DNA from: Azorhizobium oxalatiphilum
Lineage (GTDB): Bacteria > Pseudomonadota > Alphaproteobacteria > Rhizobiales > Xanthobacteraceae
DNA: 64,000 nt
NCBI RefSeq assembly: GCF_014635325.1
Contig: NZ_BMCT01000013.1
Location: 1-64,000 of the forward strand
Reading direction: 5' to 3'
Part shown: in pieces, positions 44,415 to 53,936 of the stretch
Layout: the number at the start of each line of letters is the position of its first letter
Numbering within the stretch: position 1 is the first letter of the stretch
The notes under the pieces: model-generated
The model's database searches: none
What the model was told of the DNA's origin: nothing
The model's input: the letters and a program-made list of their open reading frames with translations, nothing else
Made by a program: the position numbers and the translations under genes

Positions 44415-45524
44415 CTATTCGGCTGCGAGCAGCGGAGCCGGGCGGAGCACTGTGTGCCCCTCGGCCCCGGACTCAGGGACTTCTTCCGGCCGGTTCTTCA
44501 GGCAGCGGCTGGCGGGAAAGGCCAGCATCGCCCGCGTGCCGCCTTCCTGTCGATCGGAAAACGTCAGGCTGGCGCCGTGCAGGGTCGCGAGGCCGCGCAC
44601 GATGGCAAGGCCGAGGCCCGCGCCACGTCCGCTCACCGGATCGAGCCGGCTTTCCCGATGATGGGGCGAGGGGGAAAGCGGCAGCTCCGCTTCCGCCATG
44701 CCGGGCCCGGTGTCCTCCACCATGAGGATGGGCATGCCCTCCGCAGCCCGATCCACGGCGAGGCGCACAGCCCCGCCCTCGGGGGTGAACTTCACAGCGT
44801 TGGACAACAGGTTCAGCACCATCTGCCGCAGCGCCCGCTCGTCGGCCCACAGGCGGGCGGGGCGCAGTTCCTCCACCGCCAGCGTGATGGTCCGGTTGGT
44901 GGCGCCAAGGCGCATCATGTGCGCGCAGTCGCGCGCCAGCGCGCCGAGGCAGACCGGCGTCTCCAGCAATTGCCGGTGCCCGCTTTCGATGCGGGCGAGA
45001 TCGAGAATGTCGTCCGCCAGCGCCAGCAGATGGCGGCCGGAGGCGTGGATGTCCTGCGCATAGTCGCGATAGGCCGGCGTGCCGTGCGGGCCGAGCACCT
45101 CCTGCGCCATCACCTCCGAGAAGCCGAGGACGGCGTTCAGCGGCGTACGCAGTTCATGGCTCATCTCGGCGAGGAAACGCGACTTGGCGGCGCTCTCCGC
45201 CAGCGCGGCGGCGAGCTGCGCGGCCTCTGCCGCCGCCTCGGTGCGTCGGGCCTCCGACAGGCGCGCCAGTGTGCGGCGCAGGGTGAAGAGTTCGATGGCG
45301 CAGAACAGGAGCGGCGCTGCGGCGAGCCACAGCAGGGGAAAGTGAAGGCGGGCCAGCAGCAGGCAGGTGACGAAGGCGAGGACGGCGCCGCCCAGCCAGC
45401 GCACCGAGCGGCGGGCGTCCGCCAGCAAAGGCTCGAATCCGGTCCCGTCCGCCGCGGCCGGAGTTGCGGGCGCACGGTCGCCGGATGCGCCATTGGTGAT
45501 GTGATCCGTTGCGGATCTCGTCAT
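44415..45524 (-). CDS. Orphan membrane sensor histidine kinase
   Basis: The 369-aa kinase has a 42-residue cytoplasmic start, two closely spaced membrane helices (about 44-59 and 62-79) with almost no periplasmic loop, a coiled-coil linker, the H-box SRFLAEMSHELRTPLNAVLG (phospho-His123), the N-box LRQMVLNLLSNAVKFTPEGG, and G-boxes VEDTGPGM and GAGLGLAIVRGLATLHGA. No response regulator lies nearby. Such a layout suggests sensing within the membrane or cytosol. ATG 45524 has GGAAGG upstream; a GTG at 45548 is possible. Confidence 0.9.
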   Translation of the reverse strand: MTRSATDHITNGASGDRAPATPAAADGTGFEPLLADARRSVRWLGGAVLAFVTCLLLARLHFPLLWLAAAPLLFCAIELFTLRRTLARLSEARRTEAAAEAAQLAAALAESAAKSRFLAEMSHELRTPLNAVLGFSEVMAQEVLGPHGTPAYRDYAQDIHASGRHLLALADDILDLARIESGHRQLLETPVCLGALARDCAHMMRLGATNRTITLAVEELRPARLWADERALRQMVLNLLSNAVKFTPEGGAVRLAVDRAAEGMPILMVEDTGPGMAEAELPLSPSPHHRESRLDPVSGRGAGLGLAIVRGLATLHGASLTFSDRQEGGTRAMLAFPASRCLKNRPEEVPESGAEGHTVLRPAPLLAAE

Positions 45525-45649
45525 GCGCCCGAACCTTCCCGGCCCCACACCGGAGCCGCCCCCGACTCCTGCGCCCGCACGGTTTATGAAAGGTTAACGG
45601 CGGCCTCTGGCATTGACGGGACGCACTGGAATCGGGTTCTGCGGTGGGG

Positions 45650-46156
45650 ATGCGCCTGCGCCCCCAGTCTCCCACCGATCTCCTCATTGCCTTCATGCTT
45701 CTGGCTGGCCTGTTCCTGCTGGCGCAGCATCTGGGCGGGCGGTGGCTCGACGGCGACACTGTGGACGGCCCGGCCTTCGCTGTGGATGGCGATACGCTGG
45801 AGGTGCGCGGCACCCGCGTGCGCCTCTCCGGCATCGATGCGCCGGAGCTGCGCCAGACCTGTGGTGCGGCCGAGAGCCTCTGGCCCTGCGGGGAGGTGGC
45901 CCACAAGGCGCTGCAGAAGGCGCTGGCCGGTGGGACGGTCCAGTGCGCCGGGCAGGGGCACGACCAGTACCGGCGGCTGGTGGCCATCTGCACGGTGGGC
46001 GAGGACGATGTCGCCGAGGATCTGGTGCGGGAGGGATTGGCGCTTTCCGCCGGCCGCTATGGCGCCTCCGAGCTGGAGGCGCGGGTGACACGGCGCGGGC
46101 TGTGGGCCGGCCCCTTCGAACGCCCCGCCGAGTGGCGTGCCGCTCATCCTCGCTGA
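45650..46156 (+). CDS. Thermonuclease-family (SNase-like) protein, membrane-anchored
   Basis: The 168-aa protein has an N-terminal hydrophobic anchor or signal (LLIAFMLLAGLFLLAQHLGG) and a staphylococcal-nuclease-like OB-fold domain: VDGDTLEVRGTRVRLSGIDA with PELRQTC after it, ALAGGTVQCAGQGHDQYRRL, and EDLVREGLALSAGRYGASEL. The catalytic Arg of RLSGIDAPE is present, but other active-site positions are less certain. It may act on nucleic acid in the periplasm. ATG 45650 was chosen over a GTG at 45644. Confidence 0.83.
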   Translation: MRLRPQSPTDLLIAFMLLAGLFLLAQHLGGRWLDGDTVDGPAFAVDGDTLEVRGTRVRLSGIDAPELRQTCGAAESLWPCGEVAHKALQKALAGGTVQCAGQGHDQYRRLVAICTVGEDDVAEDLVREGLALSAGRYGASELEARVTRRGLWAGPFERPAEWRAAHPR

Positions 46157-46213
46157 GGGTGTTTCCGATCGGAATCGGGGCGCTTGACTCTTTCCGGGGG
46201 AGTCGACACGCTA

Positions 46214-46228
46214 GAACAAAATAGGAAC
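46214..46228 (+). promoter_or_regulatory. LexA/SOS box upstream of imuA
   Basis: GAAC-AAAATAG-GAAC is an exact match to the alphaproteobacterial SOS box GTTC-N7-GTTC read on the other strand. It ends 7 bases before the imuA ATG. A TTGACT at 46185-46190 could be the -35 element, so LexA would sit over the promoter's -10/start region. Confidence 0.88.
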
Positions 46229-46235
46229 ATTTATC

Positions 46236-46994
46236 ATGCGCGCTACGGCGGAACAGCTCCGGGCGCTCCGACAGGAGGTGGCTGGTCTCGAACGATGGCA
46301 GGCGGAAACCACGCCCCGGCGGATGCCGCTTGGTCATGCGGAGGCGGATGCCGCGCTCGGCGGCGGGCTGGAGGTGGGGCGCCTGCACGAGGTGTTCGCA
46401 GGCCATGGAGCGGATGCCGCCAGCGCCACCGGCTTTGCCGCCATGCTGGCGGCCAGGCTTGGCGGGAGCCTTGTCTGGTTGCGGCAGGAGCAGGTGGGGC
46501 GGGAAGGGGGCGCCCTGCATGCCCCCGGTCTCAGCGAGATCGGTTTTGACCCCGCCCGGCTGGTGCTGGGCCTTCTGCCCGATCCGCTGACGGTGCTGGC
46601 CGCCGCCGGGGAGGCTGCGCGCTGCCCCGGCGTGGGCGTGGTGCTGGTGGAGCTGTGGCGTATGCCGCGCCCGCTGGATCTGACCGCCACCCGGCGTCTC
46701 GCGCTGGCGGCGGAAACCTCGGGCGTGAGCGTCCTCCTGTTGCGGGTGGAGGCGCAGGCGCAGGCCTCCGCCGCCCAGACCCGCTGGCAGGTCCATTCCC
46801 TCGCCTCCGTGCCGCTGGAGGCGAACGCGCCCGGCCATCCGGCCCTGAGCGTGGAACTGACGCGGCAAAGGAGCGGCCCGCCCGGCGGGCCATGGCAGAT
46901 GGAGTGGGATCGTGATCGAGGCATCTTCCGGGCGTGGGATGGGGGAGGGGCGGCGCTATCTGGCCCTCAGCTTCCCCTTGCTGCCCACGGATAG
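46236..46994 (+). CDS. imuA: ImuA-like protein of the SOS mutasome
   Basis: The 252-aa protein is the RecA/SulA-like partner that, with ImuB and DnaE2, forms the inducible mutagenic translesion system. Features are LRALRQEVAGLERWQAETTP, RRMPLGHAEADAALGGGLEV, GRLHEVFAGHGADAASATGF and WRMPRPLDLTATRRLALAAE; the Walker-like core is degenerate, as usual for the family. It is first in the operon imuA-imuB-dnaE2, directly behind a LexA box. Its 3' end overlaps imuB by 83 bases. Confidence 0.9.
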   Translation: MRATAEQLRALRQEVAGLERWQAETTPRRMPLGHAEADAALGGGLEVGRLHEVFAGHGADAASATGFAAMLAARLGGSLVWLRQEQVGREGGALHAPGLSEIGFDPARLVLGLLPDPLTVLAAAGEAARCPGVGVVLVELWRMPRPLDLTATRRLALAAETSGVSVLLLRVEAQAQASAAQTRWQVHSLASVPLEANAPGHPALSVELTRQRSGPPGGPWQMEWDRDRGIFRAWDGGGAALSGPQLPLAAHG

Positions 46995-48456
46995 GCTGCG
47001 CCGCCACGGCTTCGCGCTCGATGCGCCTCTGGTGCTGGTGGAGAAGGCGCGCGGTGCCATGCGCCTTGTGGCGGCCGACCTCATGGCCCGCCGGCTCGGC
47101 CTCCTGCCCGGCCTCGCGCTGGCGGATGCCCGCGCCCGCGTGCCGGAGCTGGTGGCGGAAGAGATCGACCGCCATGGCGACGGCCGCTTTCTCGCCCGGC
47201 TGGCGGATGCGTGCGACCGCTATTCGCCCATGGTGGCGGTCGAGGGGGATGACGCTTTGGTGCTGGATATCACCGGCTGCATCCATCTGTTCGGCGGCGA
47301 GGCGGAACTGGCCGCCGATGCTGTGCAGCGACTCACCGGGCTCGGTCTTCATGTGCGCAAGGCCGGCGCCGGCACGCCGGAAGCGGCACTGGCGCTGGCG
47401 CGCTTCCATCGCGGCCCGGTGACGGACGAGCGGGCCGCCGTGCTTGGCTTGCCGGTCGCCGCCCTCGGCGTGCCGGAGGAGACCCTGCGCGCGCTGCGGC
47501 GGGCCGGGCTGAAGACCATCGGTGATCTGGCGGTGCGGCCCACGGCCCCCTTGAGCGCACGCTTCGGTGCCGGCATGGCCTGGGCGCTGGCCCGCCTGCT
47601 GGGGCGGGCCGACAGCCGCATCACGCCCCGCCGCGCGCCGCCCGCCCTCGTCTTCTCCCGCGCCTTCGCCGAGCCGATCGGCCACATGGCGCATGTGATG
47701 CACGCGTTGGGCGAACTGGCGGGGCAGGCGGCCCACGAACTGGAGGCGCGCGGCAAGGGTGGGCGCCGGTTCGCGGCCACGCTGTTCCGCAGCGATGGCG
47801 ACGTGCGCACGCTGGAGGTGGAGACCGGCGCGCCCATGCGCGACCCGGCCGTGCTCATGCGCCTGTTGGAGGCGCGCATCGAGGCGCTCTCCGATCCCAT
47901 CGACCCCGGCTTCGGTTTTGATCTGGTGCGCCTTGCCGTCCCCGCGCTGGAGGCGCTGGACGATGCGCAACTGCGGCTCGGCGAGGCGCAGGCGCTGGAG
48001 GGCAGCCTCTCCGCTCTGGTGGACCGGCTGAGCACGCGCTTCGGCCGCGGCCGCATCCGCCGCTTCCTGCCGCGCGACACCCATGTGCCCGAGCAGGCTG
48101 CGCAGGCGGTGCCGGCGGTGGCCGCCGCGCCCGCGCGCTGGGCGCCGCCGGAGGCGGGAGAGCCGCCGCTGCGCCCGCTGCATCTGTTCTCCCCGCCGCA
48201 GCCCATCGACGTGCTGGCCGAAGTGCCGGACGGGCCGCCCATGCGCTTCCGCTGGCGCGGCGGCACCCATGACGTGCTGCGGCAGGAGGGGCCGGAGCGT
48301 ATCGCTTCCGAATGGTGGCACGATGTGCGCCGCATCGCCCCGCCGCGTGACTATTACCGGGTGGAGGACAAGAGCGGCCACCGCTTCTGGATCTTCCGCG
48401 ACGGCGCGGAGATGCCGCCCGCGCCGCGCTGGTATCTGCACGGCCTGTTCCCATGA
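46912..48456 (+). CDS. imuB: ImuB, Y-family polymerase-like protein
   Basis: ImuB (514 aa) has the Y-polymerase fold but, as known for the family, lacks the catalytic acidic residues and acts as the hub linking DnaE2 to the beta clamp. Visible parts are YLALSFPLLPTDRLRRHGFA, ACDRYSPMVAVEGDDALVLD, ITGCIHLFGGEAELAADAVQ and RAGLKTIGDLAVRPTAPLSA. The C-terminal GPERIASEWWHDVRRIAPPR and DYYRVEDKSGHRFWIFRDG are also typical. GTG 46912 has GGAG 7 bases upstream; ATG 46939 is the alternative. Either way it starts inside imuA, so translation is coupled. Confidence 0.92.
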   Translation: MIEASSGRGMGEGRRYLALSFPLLPTDRLRRHGFALDAPLVLVEKARGAMRLVAADLMARRLGLLPGLALADARARVPELVAEEIDRHGDGRFLARLADACDRYSPMVAVEGDDALVLDITGCIHLFGGEAELAADAVQRLTGLGLHVRKAGAGTPEAALALARFHRGPVTDERAAVLGLPVAALGVPEETLRALRRAGLKTIGDLAVRPTAPLSARFGAGMAWALARLLGRADSRITPRRAPPALVFSRAFAEPIGHMAHVMHALGELAGQAAHELEARGKGGRRFAATLFRSDGDVRTLEVETGAPMRDPAVLMRLLEARIEALSDPIDPGFGFDLVRLAVPALEALDDAQLRLGEAQALEGSLSALVDRLSTRFGRGRIRRFLPRDTHVPEQAAQAVPAVAAAPARWAPPEAGEPPLRPLHLFSPPQPIDVLAEVPDGPPMRFRWRGGTHDVLRQEGPERIASEWWHDVRRIAPPRDYYRVEDKSGHRFWIFRDGAEMPPAPRWYLHGLFP

Positions 48457-51400
48457 ACGGTTTCGTGGAACTGGTGGCGGCCAGCAATTTCTCCTTTCTG
48501 CACGGCGCTTCCCATCCCGCCGAGATGGTGGGCGAAGCCATCGCGCTGGGCCTGAAGGGGCTCGGCATCGCCGATCGCAACACGGTGGCCGGCGTGGTGC
48601 GGGCCTGGGTGACGATCCGCGATATCCCGGCACGCGCCAAAGCGGCGTTCATGGATGAGAAGGAGAAGCGCGGCGAACCGCTGGTGCTGAGCCCGGCGGA
48701 GGAGCAGGCCTGCAAGGTGGATCTGCGGGTGGTCTCCGGCGCGCGCCTCGTATTCGCGGACGGCACGCCGGACATCGTCGTCTATCCTGCCACGCGTCAT
48801 GGCTGGGGGCGGCTCACCCGCCTGCTCACGGTGGGCAATCTCCGGGCGGTGAAGGGCGATTGCATCCTGCATTTCGAGGACCTGCTGGCGTATCTGGATG
48901 ATCTCCTGCTCATTGTGATGACGGAGAGCACTGCGCGCACGCAGGAGAGCCATCGCGCGCCGGTGGATTATGCGCTGCAGGATGAGGGCCAGGCTGCATC
49001 CCAGGACGCGCCGCCCCGTCTCAGCCTCGTGCCGCCGCCGACGCCGCGTGGGCTCGAGGCGGTGCTTGCCCGCCTCGCGAGCGTGGCACCGGGGCGGGTA
49101 TGGCTCGGCGCGGCCCTGCACCGGCGCGGCAGCGATGGCCGACGCCTCGCCCGGCTGCGCCGCCTCGCCGCCGGGGCCGGCGTCCCGCTCCTCGCCACCA
49201 ACGATGCCCTCTATGCGGAGGCGGAGCGCCGCCCGCTGCATGACGTGCTCACCTGCATCCGCGAGGGCACCACCATCGCGGACGCGGGCCGGCGGCTGGA
49301 GGCCAATGGCGAACGCCATCTGAAGAACGGGGACGCGATGGCGCGCCTGTTCCGCACCTGCCCGGAAGCGGTGCGCGAGACCACGCGCTTCCTCGCCCGC
49401 ATCGACTTCGATCTCAAGGATCTCGAATATGAATATCCGCACGAGCCGGTGCCGGAGGGCTGGGAGCCGCAGGACTGGCTTGAGCATCTGGTCATCATGG
49501 CCGCGCGCGAGCGCTATGGCGATCAACTCCCGGAGAAGGTGGAGGCGCTGCTTGCGGACGAGTTCGCTGTCATCCGCAAGCAGGAATATGCTTATTACTT
49601 CCTCACGGTCCACGATCTTGTGCGCTTCGCCCGCGCCCAGCAGCCGCCCATCCTGTGTCAGGGGCGGGGCTCGGCGGCGAACTCCATCGTCTGCTTCCTG
49701 CTGGGCGTCACCTCGGTGGATCCGGAGGAGCACGATCTCCTGTTCTCACGCTTCGTCTCGGCGGATCGCGACGAGCCGCCGGACATTGACGTCGATTTCG
49801 AGCATGAGCGGCGCGAGGAGATCATCCAGTACATCTATCGCCGCTACGGCCGCCACCGGGCGGGCATAGCGGCGACCGTGATCCATTATCGCGCCCGCAG
49901 CGCCGTGCGCGAGGTGGCGAAAGTGCTGGGTCTCACCGAGGATATTTCCACCCGGCTCGCTGGCCTCGTCTGGGGCAGCCATGCGGATGCCATGGATGCG
50001 CACCGCATGGCCGAAGCCGGCTTCGACCCCGCCAATCCGGAGATGGAGCGGCTGCGCTTCATTCTGCGGCCGCTGCTCACCGCGCAGTTTCCGCGCCATC
50101 TCTCCCAGCATGTGGGCGGCTTCGTGCTGACCCAGAACCGGCTGGACGAGACCGTGCCCATCCACCACGCCGGTATGGAGGGGCGCAGCTTCATCGAGTG
50201 GGACAAGGACGATATCGACGCTCTCAACCTGATGAAGGTGGATGTGCTGGCGCTCGGCATGCTCACCTGCATTCGCAAGGCCTTCGAGCTCATGCGGACC
50301 CACGGGCTGGGCGACCAGACGCTGGAGGTGGACATTCGTTCCGATGATCCGGCGGTCTATGACATGCTGGGCCGGGGCGACAGCATCGGCGTGTTCCAGG
50401 TGGAGAGCCGCGCGCAGATCAACATGCTGCCGCGCCTGAAGCCACGCGATCTCTATGACCTGACGATTCAGGTCGCGATCGTGCGGCCCGGCCCCATCGA
50501 GGGCGACATGGTGCATCCCTATCTGCGCCGGCGCTGTGATGCCGAGCCGTGGGGTTTCCCTGAACCGGCACCGCCGCATGATCCAAAGGAACTGCACAAG
50601 CTGCTCGGCAAGACCTTCGGCGTGCCGCTGTTTCAGGAACAGGCCATGAAGCTCGCCATCGTCGCGGCGGGCTTCACCCCGAACCAGGCCAATCAATTGC
50701 GCAAGGCCATGGCCACCTTCCGCAATGCGGGCACCATCCATAACTTCGAAAAGCTGATGGTGGATGGCATGGTGGCGCGTGGCTATGAGCCGGATTTCGC
50801 CCGCCGCTGCTTCAAGCAGATCGAGGGGTTCGGCAGCTACGGCTTTCCGGAAAGCCATGCCCTCTCCTTCGCCCGGCTGGTCTATGTGTCGGCCTGGATC
50901 AAGTGCCATCACCCGGCGGTGTTCGCCTGCGCGCTGCTGAACGCGCAGCCCATGGGCTTCTATGCCCCGGCGCAGATCGTGCGGGATGCCAGCCAGCATC
51001 AGGTGGAGGTGTGCCCGGTGGATGTGCACGCCAGCCTCTGGGACAATACGCTGGAGCGGGGGCGGAACGATCGCCTCGCGCTGCGCCTCGGCCTGAGGCA
51101 GGTGGAGGGGTTCCGGGAAGGCTGGGCGGATGGGATCGCACAGGCCCGCCGCGCCGGGAGGTTCCCGGACATGGAGGCGCTCGCGCGGCGCGCGCACCTG
51201 CCCTCCGCCGCCTTGCGCCTGCTGGCGGATGCGGATGCGCTGAAATCGCTGGGGCTGGAGCGTCGCAACGCCTTGTGGGAGGTGCGGCGCATGCCGGAGG
51301 CGGAGCTGCCGCTGTTCGCCTCCGCCAAGGCTCGCGAGCTGGGCATGGAGGACGACATGGCACTGCCGGACATGTCGGACGACGAGCATGTGGCGCTGGA

Positions 51401-51857
51401 TTACCAGACCACGCGCCTGTCCCTGAAGGGGCATCCCATGGCCTTCCTGCGGCCTGCGTTCCGAAGTGATGGCGTGCTCAGTTGCGAGCAGACATCCGAG
51501 GCGCGTGATGGCGCGCAGGTGCGCACGGCGGGCCTCGTATTGGTGCGCCAGCGACCGGGCAAGGGCAATGCCATCTTCGTCACGCTGGAGGATGAGACGG
51601 GCATCACCAATGTGCTGATCTGGGCACGCCTGTTCGAGACGCTGCGCCGCGCGGTGATGTCCGCCCGCCTCATGCAGGTATCGGGCAAGGTGCAGCGCAG
51701 CCGCGAGGGCGTGGTGCACCTGATGGCCGAGCATGTGGAGGATCGCACGGCTCTTCTCGACAGCCATTTTTCGGATGGTGGCGATGCGGGTGCCGTGCAG
51801 CGCCCGACCCATCCGCGCGACGTGCGCATTCTGCCGAAGTCGCGAGACTTTCATTAG
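48453..51857 (+). CDS. dnaE2: Error-prone DNA polymerase DnaE2
   Basis: DnaE2 (1134 aa) is the C-family polymerase of the SOS mutasome. It has the N-terminal PHP domain (FVELVAASNFSFLHGASHPA), the polymerase palm with CQGRGSAANSIVCFLLGVTS and DEPPDIDVDFEHERREEIIQ (catalytic aspartates near residue 443), the fingers (HVGGFVLTQNRLDETVPIHH), and a C-terminal OB-fold (LVLVRQRPGKGNAIFVTLED). The ATG overlaps the imuB stop (ATGA). The size and motif order are typical. It is presumably LexA-controlled with imuA and imuB. Confidence 0.95.
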   Translation: MNGFVELVAASNFSFLHGASHPAEMVGEAIALGLKGLGIADRNTVAGVVRAWVTIRDIPARAKAAFMDEKEKRGEPLVLSPAEEQACKVDLRVVSGARLVFADGTPDIVVYPATRHGWGRLTRLLTVGNLRAVKGDCILHFEDLLAYLDDLLLIVMTESTARTQESHRAPVDYALQDEGQAASQDAPPRLSLVPPPTPRGLEAVLARLASVAPGRVWLGAALHRRGSDGRRLARLRRLAAGAGVPLLATNDALYAEAERRPLHDVLTCIREGTTIADAGRRLEANGERHLKNGDAMARLFRTCPEAVRETTRFLARIDFDLKDLEYEYPHEPVPEGWEPQDWLEHLVIMAARERYGDQLPEKVEALLADEFAVIRKQEYAYYFLTVHDLVRFARAQQPPILCQGRGSAANSIVCFLLGVTSVDPEEHDLLFSRFVSADRDEPPDIDVDFEHERREEIIQYIYRRYGRHRAGIAATVIHYRARSAVREVAKVLGLTEDISTRLAGLVWGSHADAMDAHRMAEAGFDPANPEMERLRFILRPLLTAQFPRHLSQHVGGFVLTQNRLDETVPIHHAGMEGRSFIEWDKDDIDALNLMKVDVLALGMLTCIRKAFELMRTHGLGDQTLEVDIRSDDPAVYDMLGRGDSIGVFQVESRAQINMLPRLKPRDLYDLTIQVAIVRPGPIEGDMVHPYLRRRCDAEPWGFPEPAPPHDPKELHKLLGKTFGVPLFQEQAMKLAIVAAGFTPNQANQLRKAMATFRNAGTIHNFEKLMVDGMVARGYEPDFARRCFKQIEGFGSYGFPESHALSFARLVYVSAWIKCHHPAVFACALLNAQPMGFYAPAQIVRDASQHQVEVCPVDVHASLWDNTLERGRNDRLALRLGLRQVEGFREGWADGIAQARRAGRFPDMEALARRAHLPSAALRLLADADALKSLGLERRNALWEVRRMPEAELPLFASAKARELGMEDDMALPDMSDDEHVALDYQTTRLSLKGHPMAFLRPAFRSDGVLSCEQTSEARDGAQVRTAGLVLVRQRPGKGNAIFVTLEDETGITNVLIWARLFETLRRAVMSARLMQVSGKVQRSREGVVHLMAEHVEDRTALLDSHFSDGGDAGAVQRPTHPRDVRILPKSRDFH

Positions 51858-51930
51858 GATTGCGGCAAATGCGATCCATCGATCGCTGCGTGACGACCGG
51901 CGAAGCTCCCGACGCGCCATCCGCGACGAC

Positions 51931-51967
51931 AAAAAAGAAGGGCATGCTCCCTCTCGGGAGCATGCCC
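51931..51967 (-). terminator. Terminator of the chemotaxis receptor gene
   Basis: A perfect 12-bp stem (GGGCATGCTCCC at 51940-51951 with GGGAGCATGCCC at 51956-51967) is followed on the minus strand by CTTCTTTTTT. It lies between the converging dnaE2 and receptor genes. Confidence 0.9.
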
Positions 51968-51988
51968 TCGCGCGACAGGCGGAGAGCG

Positions 51989-53689
51989 TTAGCCCGCGCG
52001 CAGGTTGTTGATCACACGATCCACTTCCACCTGGAGCTGGCTGGCCTGCCCGGCGAGCGCGGAGGACAGGGTCATCAGCTGGGTGGAGGCGGCACCCGTC
52101 ATCTCGGCGGCGCGCCCGACGCCGCTGATATTGTCGTTCACGGTGCCCGTGCCGCGTGCCGCATTCTGGGTGTTGCTGGCGATTTCCTGCGTCGCCGCGC
52201 CCTGCTCCTCGATGGCCGCTGCGATGGCGGAGGACGAGGTGCGGATCTCGGTGATGGTGGAGACGATGCGGTCGATGGATTCCACCGAACGGTTGGTGGC
52301 CTTCTGGATCTCGCCCACCTTGCCGGCGATCTCTTCGGTGGCCCTGGCGGTCTGGGCCGCCAACGCTTTGACCTCCTGCGCCACCACGGCGAAGCCCTTG
52401 CCCATCTCGCCGGCCCGTGCCGCCTCGATGGTGGCGTTGAGCGCCAGCAGATTGGTCTGGCCGGCGATGTTGGTGATGAGGTCCACCACCTCGCCGATCT
52501 TGGCCGCGCTGTCGGACAGTTCGATGATCTCCGACTGGGTGCGCGCGCTCTCCTCCGCCGCGGCAGAGGCGATACGGGCGGCGTTGGCGACCTGCGAGCC
52601 GATCTCGCGGATGGAAGCGCTCATTTCCTCCGTGGCGGCGGCTACCGTTTCCACATTGGTGGTGGCCTCCTCGGCGGCATGGCCCACGGCCTGCGCCTGG
52701 CGCGAGGTCTCCTCGGCGGTGGAGGACAGGTTGCGGGCCGCTTCCGACACCTCGCCGGACGACTGGGTGAAGGCGGCGGTGAGCGCGCCCATGGAGGCCT
52801 CGAACGTATCGGCGATGGCGAGACGTTCCTGTTTCAGGCGCTGGGCGGCGCGCTGCTCGTCCAGGGCGGCCTGTTCGCGCAGGCGTTCGGTTTCCACGAG
52901 GCCGAGGCGGAACACTTCCAGCCCCTGGGCGAGGCGGCCCACCTCGTCGCGCCGGTCGGTGCCGGGCACGTCGGTATGGAGATTGCCTTTCTCCAGTTCC
53001 TCCATGACGCCGACCACCCGGCCGAGCGGCCGCGTGATGCCGTAGCGCGAGATCAGGAAAGCCAGCGCCAGAGCGATGACGATGGCGGCGGCCATGGCCT
53101 CCACGAGACCCCACGCGGTGCGCTCGCTGGCAGCCTTCAGGTCGCTGATCTTCTGATCAACCGTGGTGGTGGTCTCGTCGATGATCCGGGTCACGTCACT
53201 CGCGAGCTTCTCGGCGGCGGGCGTGCAGGTCTCGTTCATGATCTCGTTGGCCATCTCCACATTGGTGGCGACGGTGTCTTCCAGCGCCAGTTGCAGGGCG
53301 CGGAAGCACTGGCCGGCGAACACTTCGCGGGCGCGCGCCTGCAGGCTGTCGAATTCGGCGGCACGGGCCGGCACCGCCGCCTTGGCCATGTCGAAGCGCC
53401 GGCCGAGGATGTCGAGATTCTGCTGGTAATTGGCCTGGGCGGCGCGGTTCCCCGCGTCGGAGCGGGCGGTGATGGCCTGGAAGATGGAGCGTTCCACCGC
53501 GACGATCTGCCGGCCGACGCGGGCAAGCGCGAGGTTCACCCGGGTTTCACCCGTCAGCAGGCCCTCATAACTGGCCGCCTGCTCGCGCAGCTTGATGCCG
53601 GCGATCACCGTGCCGAAGCCGGCGCAGGCACCAAGGAGAACGATGATCAACGCGATCTTGCCGATGATCGGCCAATTGCCGAAAGACAT
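51989..53689 (-). CDS. Methyl-accepting chemotaxis protein
   Basis: The 566-aa receptor has an N-terminal membrane helix ([20 protein letters not shown]), a helical periplasmic domain of about 160 residues with two cysteines, a second helix ([20 protein letters not shown]), a HAMP domain, and the signalling domain with the hairpin tip [20 protein letters not shown] followed by [18 protein letters not shown]. No C-terminal CheR-binding pentapeptide is seen (it ends NNLRAG). The ligand is unknown. ATG 53689 is preferred to the GTG at 53701. No chemotaxis kinase genes are in the window. Confidence 0.93.
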   Translation of the reverse strand: MSFGNWPIIGKIALIIVLLGACAGFGTVIAGIKLREQAASYEGLLTGETRVNLALARVGRQIVAVERSIFQAITARSDAGNRAAQANYQQNLDILGRRFDMAKAAVPARAAEFDSLQARAREVFAGQCFRALQLALEDTVATNVEMANEIMNETCTPAAEKLASDVTRIIDETTTTVDQKISDLKAASERTAWGLVEAMAAAIVIALALAFLISRYGITRPLGRVVGVMEELEKGNLHTDVPGTDRRDEVGRLAQGLEVFRLGLVETERLREQAALDEQRAAQRLKQERLAIADTFEASMGALTAAFTQSSGEVSEAARNLSSTAEETSRQAQAVGHAAEEATTNVETVAAATEEMSASIREIGSQVANAARIASAAAEESARTQSEIIELSDSAAKIGEVVDLITNIAGQTNLLALNATIEAARAGEMGKGFAVVAQEVKALAAQTARATEEIAGKVGEIQKATNRSVESIDRIVSTITEIRTSSSAIAAAIEEQGAATQEIASNTQNAARGTGTVNDNISGVGRAAEMTGAASTQLMTLSSALAGQASQLQVEVDRVINNLRAG

Positions 53690-53894
53690 ATGCACCCCCA
53701 CAAAATCAGCGACCGTCCGTCGGATCCAATGAAAGCAATGTATATGTCTGCTTTATTGGGACGGTATGTTTGTCACGGTGACTATGTGGATCGGGGCTTG
53801 CGTGAAGGCTGCACACCTTCCCTAAGGTTGTGTCGAGACCTTTCCCAGCAATATTGCTAGATATATTCTAATAAGTGTTGGATGTATTATGAAA

Positions 53895-53910
53895 CCTCCG
53901 CCGAGGGCGG
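53895..53910 (-). terminator. Weak terminator-like hairpin after tam
   Basis: Read on the minus strand, CCGCC-CTC-GGCGG with flanking CCTCC/GGAGG pairing is followed by TTTCAT. Short stem and short T-run, so only a candidate. The rest of 53690-53936 is AT-richer than average and carries the receptor promoter; it includes GTCACGGTGAC (53772-53782), an 11-base palindrome with a central base. Confidence 0.35.
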
Positions 53911-53936
53911 GGAGGGTGAAGGTCGTCTGTCTGTCG

